In this document: positions 35,537 to 47,230 of the stretch, piece by piece | How positions within the stretch are numbered: the first letter of the stretch is position 1 | How the letters are laid out: every line of letters starts with the position of its first letter | Origin: Ampelocalamus luodianensis | Lineage: Eukaryota; Streptophyta; Magnoliopsida; Poales; Poaceae | Assembly (NCBI GenBank): GCA_036346255.1 | Contig: CM070622.1 | Location: 22,594,751-22,658,750, forward strand | Length of the DNA: 64,000 nt | Direction: 5' to 3' | Program-made: the position numbers and the translations under genes | Notes under the pieces: model-generated | Seen by the model: only the letters and a program-made list of their open reading frames with translations | Databases searched by the model: none | Told to the model about the DNA's origin: nothing

Positions 35537-37310
35537 GTGAGATATGCCTTCGTTGCCCTAGACGCTGCTTGGGGCCAAGCATATCCATCCGGTGTTGGGG
35601 CCTTGGTGCACGGTGTAAATCTAGCATCGGGTTTCACAAAAGTGAATGTGGACGGGGTTCATACCAATTTCGAGGTTGTCCTACTGCAGATGCCCCCAAA
35701 CGACGAGGTTGTGACTCTAGGGCAAGCCATTGGAACATTCATCCAGTGGCCTAAGAGGGACATCTGTCTGGAGCTACCTACACCGATGTCAACTTCATGG
35801 GAAAGTCCTACAATAGTGCCAAGTCCATGGGAGACATCTGCACCGTAGCTACCTACACCAGAGTTACCTGCACCGGTGTCAACTTCATGGGAAAGTCATG
35901 CAATGGTGCTAAGTCTACGGGAGCTATCTGCACCAGAGCTACCTACACCAGAGTTACCTGCACCGGTGCGGCAAGGGCCAGGTGCATCAGATGCATCTAC
36001 ACCTCGTGCCTAGTCGACTCCCGTGACGTCGACCTCTAAAAAGCGAGGTGGGAAGGGCAAATCGTAGAAGCCTGATGATATCCCCTTCTTGCTGTTAGCC
36101 TAGAAATTCATGCTAGACGAGCCGTTGGTCATCCCAGTAGAGAGCCTAGGATTGGCTTGCCAGAGATTGCATGCATGGTACATGAAATAGGCCAACAAGA
36201 CAGATGGACAACGGTGCTTAGGTGTCAACGTCAAGTTCATGTCGCATCATGTTAACCACGAGGTTCAAGACTGTGTCTTCACGATGACCTTCAAGTACTT
36301 GTTCCTACTCTTCAACCTCGACACCCTCGACGCCTCACTCATGCGATGCTGAACACTATAAGTGTGTACAATCATGGTCTACATTTATGTAATACCAATA
36401 AATGTCATATATAATTCCTTGCTTTTGTACATATATATAGATACATGATTTCTAATACCAGATCAAGGGAATCATCGGTAGGTTTCCTCGACCCACACTT
36501 GGTCTCTATGCAAAGCATCCTTCATTGAGAGTTACATGACGATGTCAATACTGGCTCACCGCAACAAGTAATTCATGCTTTTGCCCTACAACCAGGGGTA
36601 AGTGCTGCACTAATGGCTATACTTGTTGATTTGTACTTTATAAGCAACACGAACTTAGGTTTAATGACCATGACGACATACCTGTGTAGGTTCCACTAGA
36701 TTCTAATTGTAATTATTCCAAAATGGAACAAGGTAATATAACTTAATTTCCTAAAGAGGGTCAAACACGACTGCACAGTTGTCTGAGAATTAATCGACAG
36801 GTAAACACATTTCCTCATAGATAACTCTATTGTAGTATTTTCTTCCTTTGCAATGGCTAAGGCTAACTTTTTGGAATCACGTAGGTTGTTCGCTGCATAC
36901 GTTGCTACTGAAGCGAGATCCAAGGGAGGGATCAACGCCCTGCGACACGATCTAGATTTCCTGATATTCCCTAGTACACATTAATCCTATATAACACCTC
37001 GTAGTAATGTCTCTCGAATTAATCAATTCTATTTTTGCAGTGCCACCAGCAGCCGTCGGGCAACACCTGTGGATAATATCTTTGCCACAACATGCAACTA
37101 CTCCTCGGTTCTGCGATGACCAATGATCCTCAGGTTTGTCAATCTTGCAATAATTATTGTATAATTATCAATTTATATATATGCATGACTTAAATCTCTA
37201 CAACATCATTGGAATATGCCGAGCTCAACTACATTCAAGGACAGTTTGCGTACTTCTTGTTGAGTCAGGTCATACACCCAAAAGGGGAGTTCCATATTGT
37301 CGATTGAACT
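35537..37310 (+). pseudogene. CACTA second gene with Ulp1-like protease domain, broken
   Basis: From about 35537 a frame VRYAFVALDAAWGQAYP...VTLGQAIGTFIQWPKRDI matches the domain (DUF8039-like) found in plant CACTA-encoded proteins. A proline/glutamate-rich linker with 90-bp repeats follows, then a stretch FMLDEPLVIPVESLG...LHAWYMK (about 36100-36340). Ulp1 (C48 cysteine protease) motifs lie downstream. The catalytic His context is FH-stop-ILIVIIPKWNKV at 36691-36735, with TAG at 36697-36699 where Trp is usual. The catalytic Cys is in QQPSGNTCG at 37046-37073 (Cys codon 37068-37070), followed by a stop. The second exon has a 3' splice site TTTTTGCAG before 37041 and ends at CAG-GTTTGT (37134). 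A tail AELNYIQGQFAYFLLSQV is near 37218. It cannot encode an active protease. Confidence 0.7.
35771..35970 (+). repeat. 90-bp in-frame repeat in CACTA-1 gene
   Basis: GTCAACTTCATGGGAAAGTC recurs at 35788 and 35878, giving a 90-bp unit (30 codons), with a third partial unit. Sub-repeats of the type GAGCTACCTACACC encode a Pro/Glu-rich linker. Low-complexity linkers are usual in this gene class. Confidence 0.75.
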
Positions 37311-37639
37311 TGATTGTGATGAGATTGAACTTAATGGTACATGTGTGTATTTGTTCATGAATGTTTTATTTTAGTTCATTTGAGTTAATTGATTTGTGAA
37401 ATGGATATGCTAGCTTGTTTCTGAAATGAATATGAATTGGATGTATACATGTACTTCGTTTGAGTTAATTGATTTATGAAATAGATGTGCTAGTTTGTTT
37501 CTGAAATGAATGTGAATTGGATGTATACATGTACTTGTTGTGTTTCTGCTTGTTTCAGAGGGCATGACTAGCATTTCACGAGGCTAGCCAATAAACAGAA
37601 ATAGATTTAGCAATACAAAAGAATATCATAGACGGTTCC

Positions 37640-37884
37640 TTAGGACAAACCATTTGTGACACATCAGCTATCACAGACGTTTTTATCTGCAAACTGTCTG
37701 TGATACATAGGCTATCACAGATGGTTCTAAGTTAATAACCGTCTGTGATAGTCTGCATCAGAGACGATTCGAAAACCATATGTAATGATCTCATGTCATT
37801 ACTGACCCATAAACTCAGATGGCTCACAAAACCGCCTATGATACCATTTTTGAACCATCTGTGATGACATTTTCTGCAGTAGTG
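37640..37884 (+). repeat. Subterminal repeats and right terminal inverted repeat of CACTA-1
   Basis: Several direct and inverted copies of ATCACAGACGGTT and AACCGTCTGTGAT-like words occur. The very end is the inverse of CACTACTGCAGAAAA. These words are transposase-binding sites in CACTA elements by analogy with En/Spm. Confidence 0.85.
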
Positions 37885-40169
37885 CAAGGAAAACACACTC
37901 AACTGACTGAGTAGTCAGCTTGGTGCGCTCACGAGGTGAAAGAAGGATGAAACAGACACAGCCGAAACTGTGAAGGTGATTGTACTCTGGGGCTCAACCA
38001 TAGAGATACTCGATAGGAATAGAACCTTGAAGAGCAGTGGAAGGCTGCATGCTGATGAGAAAAACAGTAGTTGAAATAGCCTCAGCCCAGAAGTGAGGGG
38101 GAACAGAAGAGGCAAGCATGAGAGCACGAGCGGTCTAAAGCAAGTGACGATGCTTATGTTCAGAGACACTGTTCTGAGCATGAGCACTAAGACAACAGTA
38201 CTGGGGAAGAGTACCATGCTCAGCGAGAAAGTGATGCAAAGCAGTAGAGAGATACGCACCAATAGAGTTGGTACAAAACACACGAATGGCCAAATCAAAC
38301 TGAGTGCGAACCATAGTGGCGAACATCTAGTAAATAGAGAGAACCTGACTACGAGGGGACATAAAGTAGATCCATGTATAACGATAATAATCATCAATAA
38401 AAATCACATAGTATCGATGACCCCCTTTCGAAACGAATGGAGCCGGACGCCAAATCTCATAGTGAATAAGATCAAAAGGATGAGTAGAAATAGAATCACT
38501 AGAGGGATAGGGGAGCTGCAGCCACTTGCAGAGCTTGCAACCCATACAATGTAAAGAGGTGTCCCTAGAATCATACCCAAGCACACCACGACCGATTAGT
38601 GATGATAGACATGATCTGCAGAGATGACCAAGACGATGGTGCCACTGAGCAAAGGAAGTAGTGGAGGACGCGGCAAGACCAGAGGTAGTGGTAGTGGCTG
38701 ACTGGCTGGTGGAGACAGAGAAAGGAAGATGGAGCCAGTCGAGCTCCCAAAGATGCTGCGAATCATGACACCGAGGGCCAGTACCAAGCAGAGTCCATGT
38801 GCGGTAGTACTAAACACAACAAGAGTCAGACTCAAGAACAACACGATAGTTATGATCAGTGATCTGACCAACCGACCTAAGCTGCATAGTAAGCTGAGGA
38901 ACATGAGAGACTGTAGGAACATGAAAAGAAAAAGTGGAAAGGGTGCCTCGGCCTGCAATAAGAAGAGAGACACCATCTGCAGTCTAAACACTGGAAGGAA
39001 AAACTATGGGACACACGAAAGTGAGGTGGGTAGAATTTGGTGTCATGTGAAAGGACACACGGAAGGGAGGAGGCTGAGGCGTGGAAGACTATTGAGAAGG
39101 AAGAGCCAGACGAGCAGAACCCGAGGAGTCTGAGGATGAGCCGACACCGAGGCATTGAGTAGTGAGAGGAGCTGCTGTGTGGCATCACCGGAGGAGCCCT
39201 AACGAGAGGCACTAGCTCCTGAGTGGGAGGGACCTCCAGAGCCCTTCGAGGGATGTCCATGCCGACGACCTTGGTCCCTCCTATGCTTGTAGCAATCCTG
39301 ATATCTGTGGCTGGCACGTTAGCAGTAGGTGTAGTGGAGACCCGCAGTAGAGGCGGGTTCCAATAGTGCGTTGGAAGCTAGGGAGGGATCACGGTCGGTG
39401 CTGAAGAAACAGACAAAGTAGCAGGTGCTGAAGCAGGCAAGATAGCCTGCATCTGAGCCATGCCACGATGACAAGTCTCCTCAGCATGCAAACCCGTGAG
39501 AGCCTCCACCAAGCTCGGGCGCAGGTGGCGAGTCAGGAGCTGAGCACACTTAGACCGAAGACATGTCAGGAAGTCATAGAAACGGTGAGTCTCCTGGTGA
39601 GCGTGGAGCCGCACACAGCAGGGATAAGTCCAGTAGACATCCGGCCCTAGAGAGTTAAGCAGACGCCACACCTCAGACATCTGCTGATAGAAGTCATCCA
39701 CGGTGGCATTGAGCTACTAAAGAGAATGCGCCTGGTGCACAACTGAGAGGTATATAGCATCACTCATCGGCTGGTAGTGAGCTCAGAGGCGCTTCTACAT
39801 AAGCTATGTCGTTAACAGCTCCGCCACATCCATGGAGATGGCCACAGACATGCTACCCACCAAGATGGCGATAGCATGAGCCTCGGCATCCTGCCATCGC
39901 TCGTAGGCATGCCGCTCAGACTGGCAGAGCTACAGGGCCTCCTCCAGTGCAGCATTGGTGGCCACCTGAGCCACCTAATCCGCACCAGCAGGAAGAGCTG
40001 GTAGAACTGACAGGGTAGGGAGAGGTGAACAGGGGTGCATGCCGGTGAGATGGCCCTAGAGACACTAGCTGTTGAGGTGATCCCAGTGCACAGCCAACTC
40101 CTGGAAATTCATCTCGTCAAAACAAACCAAAGGAAGCGGGATGGCGAAGGAGCCGCCAACGGAAGCCAT
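37885..40169 (-). pseudogene. Copia gag-pol fragment of P, broken
   Basis: The start is ATG at 40167-40169 (minus), MASVGGSFAIPLPLVCFDE. A gag of the UBN2 type follows (VDDFYQQMSEVWRLLNSLGP, about 39700-39640, to HRGMAQMQA at about 39450). A zinc knuckle remnant lies near 39280. A protease remnant, SFHMTPNSTHL near 39030, has lost the DSGA part. The GAG-pre-integrase motif HRLGHLCRSCLSSL...CKLCK is at about 38640-38530. The integrase core (YYVIFIDDYYRYTWIYF, 38420-38360) is followed by HAQNSVSEHKHRHLL near 38150. Stops (for example before MFATM at 38327) and frameshifts are frequent; the downstream part is removed by CACTA-1. Confidence 0.8.
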
Positions 40170-40289
40170 ATGGAGCAATGTGGTGGTGCACATGTCAAGG
40201 TCCATGGCTGGAGAGGTCAGATCAGGAACTGGGGTGACCGAAACGTCCTGACAGCTCGGGCTCGGAGTAGCGTGGACCGGGGCTGGAGG
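40170..40289 (-). other. 5' leader remnant of P
   Basis: Short non-coding or poorly coding stretch upstream of the gag start, cut by CACTA-2 at 40289/40290. No primer site is present. Confidence 0.5.
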
Positions 40290-40660
40290 CACTACTACAA
40301 AAAAGCTAATACTGGACGCCTCATCACAGACGGTTGACAAAACCATCTGTATTACATGACATCACAGACGGTTTTGGTTTAGTTACCGTCTGTGTTACTG
40401 GCTGCGCTAAAAACTGACTTTGAATAGGTAATATCACAGACAGTTTATGATGAAAACCGTCTGTGAAGTATCATAGATAGACAGATGGTTCTTAATAATA
40501 ACCGTTTGTGATATTGCTACATATCACAGACGATTTTTTTTGTTGGAAACCGTCTGTGATACTTCACAGACGGTTCTTAATAATAACCGTCTGTGACATT
40601 ACTACATGTTATAGACGATTTTTTGTTAAAAACCATCTGTGATAATTATCCCATCACAGA
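40290..40660 (+). repeat. Left terminal inverted repeat and subterminal repeats of CACTA-2
   Basis: At least ten copies, direct and inverted, of ATCACAGACGGTT / AACCGTCTGTGAT lie between 40322 and 40650. Many are arranged head to head so that they form hairpins. The cores are the same as at the right end of CACTA-1. Confidence 0.9.
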
Positions 40661-41119
40661 TTGTGCGTCGTTTTACTCGCTTACTTGTCATCCGTTGCAG
40701 TGTACTCCCCAACAGTCTTCTTCTCCATGCCTGGTTTTAGTATCGCCTCACCTCACTGAGCCCACTCGATCGTGTGGTCCATCTCAGCTATTGTCGCCCA
40801 CGCCGAGCTGTCCCCGTGGACCTCTCTGTCACCGCCGCCGCCATCAACGCCAACTCTTCTCTGGTGAGTGCTTGACCTCACCAAGGTCGATCCCACCTAT
40901 ATGTCCCCCTAATTAAAGCTGTGCATGTGCTTCGTTTCGGTTTATTTCCTCCGAGAAGACTTGTCACCAAGGAGCTTGCCGCCGTCGCCTCTATTCACCG
41001 ATGACCAGCCGCCTTGGACCTTCCCCGGTCGACTTCATTGACACCTTCTCGTGATCGAGGTGAGCTACTGGAGCATAAGTATCCTTTAATTTGAGTAGTT
41101 TCAGGCGTTTACGCTGAAA
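40661..41119 (+). other. Untranslated leader region of CACTA-2
   Basis: Pyrimidine-rich, plant-leader-like sequence with possible short exons (for example 40593-40916). No domain is recognisable. It probably holds the transposase promoter and 5' untranslated exons. Confidence 0.5.
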
Positions 41120-44100
41120 TTGCTTATGAAGCCCATGGTCACCCTTTTATTTATTTCCAGGGTTTTCAACACTAACCGTGTGATGGACCGAAGCTGGATG
41201 TACGCTAAGAACCATGTGAGTGAAGAGTACATTAACGGCGTTTGTGCTTTTACAAGAGCTGCCGCAAGGGATATGTTGAATAAGAGGGCAGAATATATGT
41301 ACTGTCTATGCATTGACTGCAAGAATATGAAGATGTTTAACAACCAAGCGCAGATCGAAGCACACTTGATTTGAAGGGGTTTCAAAAAGGGGTATATACA
41401 TTGGACCAGTCACGGTGAAGAGAATATTATATAAGAAGGTAGTAATAACGACATCGCCGATGAAGTTAACGATATGCCACCGGATGATGTCGATTGTGGT
41501 TCTGATTCAGATAGGCTGCACGATGACAATCTGGATCAGATGCTTCGCGATGCAGAAGTGAACTATAGTGAGAGAGAGTTTGGTAAATTCGAGGGCTTGA
41601 TGGAGGACTTAGAGAAGCCTTTATTCTCAGGCTGCAAGCCAGAATACATAAGGTTGTCATTCGTGTTTGAACTGCTGAAATTGAAGGCAAGCAACGGTTG
41701 GTATGACAAGAGTTTCATGGCGCTGTTAGGTCTTTTAGTGAACATGCTTTCAAATGGAAACGAGTTGCCCAAAACCACCTACGGAGGCAAGAATGTTCTT
41801 TGTCCATTGGGAATGGAAGTAGAAAAAATACATACATGTCCAAACGACTGTATCCTCTACCATAAAGAGTACGCAAACATGTATGTATGTCTGGTATGCA
41901 ACGCATCCCGATACAAGCATAATAATCAATCAGATAACGGCGAGGGAATCGAGGTGAAGAAATGACTTCCTGCTAAGTTGGCGTGGTATCTTCCTGTAAT
42001 TCCCCGTTTGAAGCGTTTTTGTGAATCCAAAGGAGGCAAAACTGCTGCATTGGCACTCAGAGGAGCGTAAGCAGGATGGAAATTTAAGACACCCTGCTGA
42101 TTCCACCCAGTGGAGAAACATCGATAGGAGGTTTGTAGACTTCAGTGCGGAACTGAGGAATATAATGTTTGGATTGAGTACAGATGGAATGAATCCTTTC
42201 GGTAACATGAGCAACCGACATAGCACTTGGCCATGACTCTCTGTATGTACAACCTTCCTCTTTGGTTGTGTATGAAGCGGAAGTATATTTTGCTATCGAT
42301 ACTTATCCAAGGGCCGAAGCAACCTGGGATATTGATGTGTACCTAGCACCATTAATCAAAGATCTAAAAATATTGTGGATCGAAGGGGTACAGGTATGGG
42401 ATGCGTACAAACGAGAGTACTTCACTGTAGGCTCTTTGTTGTTCTGCACCATAAATGATTATCCTATCCTTGCTAACCTGTCGGGCCAAAGTACAAAACT
42501 GGCCAAAGCATGTACTCACTGCTTAGATAATACAGAGAGTGTGTGGCTGAAGCACTCGCGTAAAACTGTGTACATGCATCACCGTGGGTTCCTCCGGAGG
42601 GCTCACCCATACTGTAGGATGAAGAAACAATTCGACAAAGAGAAGGAGGACAGTTCAGCTCCAAGGCATTTAAGCGGAAAAGAGGTCTATGATATGGTTA
42701 AGGATTTAGATGTTGTGCTCGGAAAGGGACGTAAATCAAGGACCCGTGAGAAGAACATCTGGAAGAAGAGATCAATATTTTGGGACTTACCTTATTGGGA
42801 GCACCTAGAAGTTCGTCACTGCATCGACGTTATGCACGTAGAGAAGAATGTATGTGACAGCTTGATTGGTCTCTTACTGAACATTCGTGACAAAACAAAG
42901 GATGGTGTCAATACACGGCTTGACTTGGTTGATATGGACATCAGACCTGAGTTAGCACCGACAAAGACCGATAAAGGATGAACGTACCTTCCCCCTGCTT
43001 GTTACACTCTATCTAAGGCTGAGAGAACTAAACTATGCTAGTGCTTGCATGATGTGAAAGTTCCGTCCGGTTACTCTGCCAACATGAAGAAACTTGTTTC
43101 GATAGAGGATTTGAAGTTAATTGGCATGAATTCTCATGATTGTCATGTGCTGATGACACAGATGTTCCCTGATACAATTAGAAGTATTTTGCCGATCAAG
43201 GTCTGAGAGACAATCATGAGGCTGTGTTATTTCTTTGACACAATTGCTCATAAGATCATCGATCCTGAAGGACTAGATGCACTACAGGACGAGGTGATGA
43301 TGACTCTATGTCATCTTGAGATGTATTTCCCTCCGTCGTTTTTCGATATCATGGTCTATCTCATTGTTCACATTGTGAGGGAGATAAAGATGTGCGGGCC
43401 CGTGTTTCTATGTAGCATGTACCCGTTCGAGAGGTTCATGGGAATTCTCAAGTCCTATGTACGGAATCGATCTCGGCTGGAGGGCAGCATCGTCGAAGGT
43501 TATGCAACCAAAGACGTCATTGAGTTCAGCGTCGATTACATGGCTCAGGTCGAACCAATAGGTGTGCCTCGATCTTGCCATGAGGGGAGGCTCGAGGGTA
43601 TCGGGACCATCGGAAGGAAAGCAATCACTCTAGAGATGAGAACTTATGCTCAAGCCCATTTCACGGTCTTGCAACACATGACTGAAGTGTCCCCGTATAT
43701 CAACTAGCACAAGGATGTGCTTCAACAACATAATCTAGAGTGGCTGAATGTTTGGATCACGAGACAGCACAACAGTCGGTTCAACCAATGGTTGAAGGAG
43801 CGACTTGCTAGGAGCTCGTCAAGTGATATGCTGACATGGTTGGCAAAAGGGCTAATATTTACAGTTGTGATATGGCAAGGATACGACATAAATGAGTACA
43901 CATTCTATACGCAGGCTCAGGATATAAAGAGCACTAACCAGAACAGCGGTGTTCGCATAGATGCATTTAGTATCGATGGGTTGAGGAGCTCCTACTATGG
44001 GTTCATAGAGGAGATTCGGAAGCTCAACTACGTGCTTTTCAAGATCCCGCTGTTTTAGTGCCGTTGGGTCCATCTCCCACAGGTGAAGGTGGACAGGTGC

Positions 44101-44409
44101 GGCGTCACTACCATGGACCTCGAACGTGTTGAATACAAAGACGAACCATTCATACTTGCTAACCAAGTTGTTCAAGTCTTCTATGTAAACGACCAAGCAA
44201 ATAAGAAGCGCTACGTAGTTCTTCATGGAAAAAGGAGGATTGTCGGAGTTGAGAATGTAGTGGACGAGAAAGAATACAATCAATTTGATGAGTTACCTTC
44301 GTTCGAAAACAGCATAAGGGTCGAGGAAGAACGACGTGACGAAACTAGCTACATACGCGTCGATCATCATGAAGGGCTAATTTTTAAAGGAGATAAGCAA
44401 GTGGAATGA
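41120..44409 (+). pseudogene. TNP2-like CACTA transposase, broken
   Basis: Domains in order: a transposase-associated zinc-binding region (RSWMYAKNHVSEEYINGV...CLCIDCKN, 41184-41374); Transposase_21 type core (NGWYDKSFMALLGLL, KTTYGGKNVLCPLGMEVEKIH, CLVCNASRYK, FGLSTDGMNPFG, IDVYLAPLIKDL, HCIDVMHVEKNVCDSLIG, 41590-42890); a DUF4218-like part (FFDTIAHKIIDPEGL...CSMYPFERFMGILKSYVRNRSR, 43220-43490); and a DUF4216-like part (SYYGFIEEI...ANQVVQVFYVNDQANKK, 43990-44210). In-frame stops lie at 41372-41374, 41963-41965, 42979-42981, 43204-43206, 43705-43707 and 44056-44058, among others. The frame changes near 42015 and again between 42236 and 42330. It cuts and pastes CACTA DNA in active relatives; this copy cannot. 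Confidence 0.85.
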
Positions 44410-44430
44410 TGAATGAAATATTTATGTGTC

Positions 44431-44452
44431 ATATATATATATATATATATAT
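44431..44452 (+). repeat. AT dinucleotide microsatellite
   Basis: Eleven perfect AT units directly downstream of the last transposase stop. Confidence 0.9.
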
Positions 44453-44479
44453 GTTCTGAATTTGTATTTATGTATATGA

Positions 44480-44882
44480 GAACGTCTCCTCCAATCGGAC
44501 CGTCCGATTCCGATTAGATGGCCCGGATGGACCGACCTGTTAGGGGGTCCGAACGTCTCATCGAAATCGGACCGTCCGATTCCGATCGGACGGCCTGAAC
44601 AAACCCAGGCTCTATAAAATAGCAAAAAAATTCAACGAACCAAACACACCCATATTCTCATACTCTAAGGTTTGTCGTGCCCCCCACTCAAATGATTAAG
44701 TTTCTCTAACATCCTTCTCCCTTGAGCCCGTCGCCGCCGACCTCAATGCCGCCTCCTCCCCGAGCACGAGTCGTCGCCTCCTCCCTGAACACGAGCCGCC
44801 GCCTCCTCCCCGATCCCATCGCCGCCATCCTCGACACCTCCTCCTCAAGCACGAGCCGCCACCTCCCCGAGCCCATCGCTGC
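44480..44882 (+). promoter_or_regulatory. Promoter-like region downstream of transposase
   Basis: Two copies of a 72-bp unit carry the palindrome AATCGGAC-C-GTCCGATT (44493-44509 and 44565-44581). The second is 32 bp upstream of TATAAAA (44613-44619). After an A-rich leader comes a C-rich coding-like stretch with CCTCCTCCCCGA-type repeats (44735-44880), cut by element Y. It could be the promoter and first exon of the second CACTA gene or captured host sequence; I cannot decide. Confidence 0.4.
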
Positions 44883-45302
44883 TGTGAGACCCCGGTTTAT
44901 TAAACTTGTAATACTTAACCTTCCACTGGTTCTAGTATCACAAATAGAATAATCCGCGTCTCGATGAACATGTGCCTCCTGAACAAGCGACACATACATC
45001 AATTCCAAGCATGCATCATTTCCATACAACGTAATATAACAAGTCTACCAAAAGACATACATAATATAAGTTATTACAACACACCACCGGCCAAATGACA
45101 TAAGTACCAAATAAGTAACAAATGAAGCAAAAGTTGCCATAAGATGGCTTAAACCAAAAGACGACCGGTTAGCCACATAACACCACAGGGCAACCGATCG
45201 GGCCGCTAAGCTAATCGCCCCTTAGGCGCCACAAAGACAACTCACAAAAGTGAGGTCCATCGGACTCACTATCATCCTCTCGCACAACACAAGCAATGCG
45301 GT

Positions 45303-45658
45303 GAGTACAAAAATGTACTCATAAGACTTACGAGTAGCAAGCCTATACATAGCTACATGAAAGTCATTCAAAGGAATGTGGTTATATGGTTCTTTGGGCG
45401 CATAAAGCAAGTTTCATTTGCAATATTGTAGTAGATTGAGCAGTAGTTCGTAAAATCTGTTTTTAAGCATTTAAATAACAACGAGTAAACATAAGTAACA
45501 AGTATCCACCTAGAAGTGACTTTCCCCAAAGCCACCACAACATAGCATGAATCCCTGATTCATACCACCATCAAGTTTTAATTTTAAAATGTTGTAGTCT
45601 AACTCTTGAAAAGTTTATCCAAGCGTGTCCATAACCTAGGACGAGGCTATTCGAATAG
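45303..45658 (-). promoter_or_regulatory. Conserved LTR module in Y 3' LTR
   Basis: The palindrome CTATTCGAATAG is at 45647-45658. The hairpin GAGTACA-aaaa-TGTACTC is at 45303-45320. GTCCATAACCTAGGAC lies beside the palindrome (45627-45642). Confidence 0.6.
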
Positions 45659-46789
45659 TTTTAATCCTGCAGGGTGTACTAATGTACCCACACTTGGACC
45701 GCCTTTTTGCCAAGCTATTAAGCACACTTCCTTTGGTATGCCGACACGGCTAAGTCCTCTGAACCCTTTCCAATGGAACATGCTAATCAAGAGGCGTGCG
45801 TATGGGGTTAATCCTTAGTGATCTGCCGATGAAATATGGATCACAAGGACCCATACGTGGAGCAAGATACACCGCCTCGTGGTGTTCTCCTCCTACAAAC
45901 GTGTCCATGTTGCATATAATCAAATATGCAACCCACCACGCGACTCATTAATTAACACAAATCCAAAGTACTCGGCTAAGAGAGGTCCCATATCCCTCTA
46001 GTGTGGTTAGCACGCATTTGTAATGCTCGGATAACGAGATACTCACAAGTAGTTCGGTCCTTAATTGACCCGGGCACCATTCCAATCACACCCAAAAGAT
46101 CACACCATCTTACCATTGTGCCCAAGTCTAAATTGTTTTCATTTTCAGTTTTAATTTTGCAATTCGGACAAAGCACAAGGCTGAAATATACACATAGTAA
46201 TAGTTTGTGTGATCAAAGTTATCGACAGTCGATAGCGCCATTTCTACCGATAGCTAAGCATGGCTAAGCATAAAGACACGTAAACTACTAAGTGACAAGG
46301 GTCCATCCAGTGAACCCAAAATCACGACAAGTAACCTAGGCTTGAGTAGAGGAATAAACATTTCCTACGATAATGCATCTAGTAGGCCAACTATCGACAA
46401 TAGTTTAAAACAACATAGCAATGCATACATAGAATTTGCAAACAATATATTAGAATTTGAAAATAGTAGGAACAATATGATCAAATGAGCGCTACATCCG
46501 CTTGCACGGGTGAAGTCAGAGTCGATGGTCTGTGTGGCTCAATATCAAGATTAATAATATTATCTTCGGAACCTACGCGAAAAGGCGATAAGCAACTAAG
46601 AACGAAGAACACCAAATGAACTCCAACAGCAAAACACATCCAAAACTAATAAAATTCACACTACAGCTAGGGAATGATCTAAGACAATGATAGGAACAAG
46701 AATCATGCAATTAGGACTAAGCATACAAAAGACATGAGCAAAATGCTCTTTCTCAGCATATAACAACCTAATTAATAACTAATACTGTT

Positions 46790-47230
46790 CATGGCGAAAT
46801 TTTCCAGAATGATCTAAGGTATGAAATTTTTATAGTAGATAGATTATGACATCCTAATAACAGCAAAGTTGGATTTACTAATTTTGGGGTTATACATAAT
46901 TACTTATGATTTTTCTAAGTTGTAAATCTAATGCAAATCATTTTACAGAATTATGAACATGCTCAAATCCTATTTTATATGAAAGTATATTAACAGACGA
47001 ATTTAACAAAATTGATTTTGCACAATTTGGATTTATACAGAAAAAGATATGCATTTTTCAAAATTAAAACTATTTCGAATATTCAAAATGACAAATCGAG
47101 TTATTCCTAGTTACACAATTTTACTCTCTTTGGAACATGCTTAAATCCATTTTATAATAAACTAAAGTGACAACATAATTTATTACGATTGGAATTATCT
47201 AAAAGCGATTAAAATGAATTAGTTATGAGT
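46790..47230 (-). repeat. Degenerate AT-rich tandem modules in Y 3' LTR
   Basis: The block ACTTATGATTTTTCTAAG recurs in changed form near 46902, 47047 and 47219 (spacings about 147 and 170 bp), each followed by a block like ATGCT(C/T)AAATCC. It resembles the 180-bp modules of W and X but is shorter. Confidence 0.5.

Larger units (their letters stand above)
35529..37884 (+). mobile_element. CACTA transposon 1, 3' half
   Basis: Part of the second CACTA gene (Ulp1-like) is followed by subterminal repeats with the core TCACAGACGGTT and its inverse, and a terminal inverted repeat whose reverse complement starts CACTACTGCAGAAAA (end at 37884). The left half is missing here and should lie left of the window if element T inserted into it. 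The right flank is copia integrase sequence beginning CAA, the expected 3-bp duplication. Confidence 0.8.
37885..40289 (-). mobile_element. Ty1/copia element P, internal piece (gag to integrase)
   Basis: Read on the minus strand this holds a leader, gag, a protease remnant and an integrase that stops in mid-domain at VECVFL exactly where CACTA-1 begins. CACTA-2 abuts the leader at 40289. Both cuts are at CACTA termini, so the copia element was the older target of both. The rest of P (reverse transcriptase and LTRs) is outside the window. Confidence 0.8.
40290..44882 (+). mobile_element. CACTA transposon 2, 5' half
   Basis: It begins with the terminal inverted repeat CACTACTACAAAAAA, then subterminal repeats, then a TNP2-like transposase gene on the plus strand. 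The right half is missing because element Y is inserted at 44882/44883. The terminal sequence differs slightly from CACTA-1, so these are probably two insertions of one family. Confidence 0.85.

Noticed and set aside
40322..40650. Hairpin-rich cluster considered as a MITE array or microRNA source
   Set aside because: The words are the subterminal repeats typical of CACTA ends and are matched at the CACTA-1 right end.
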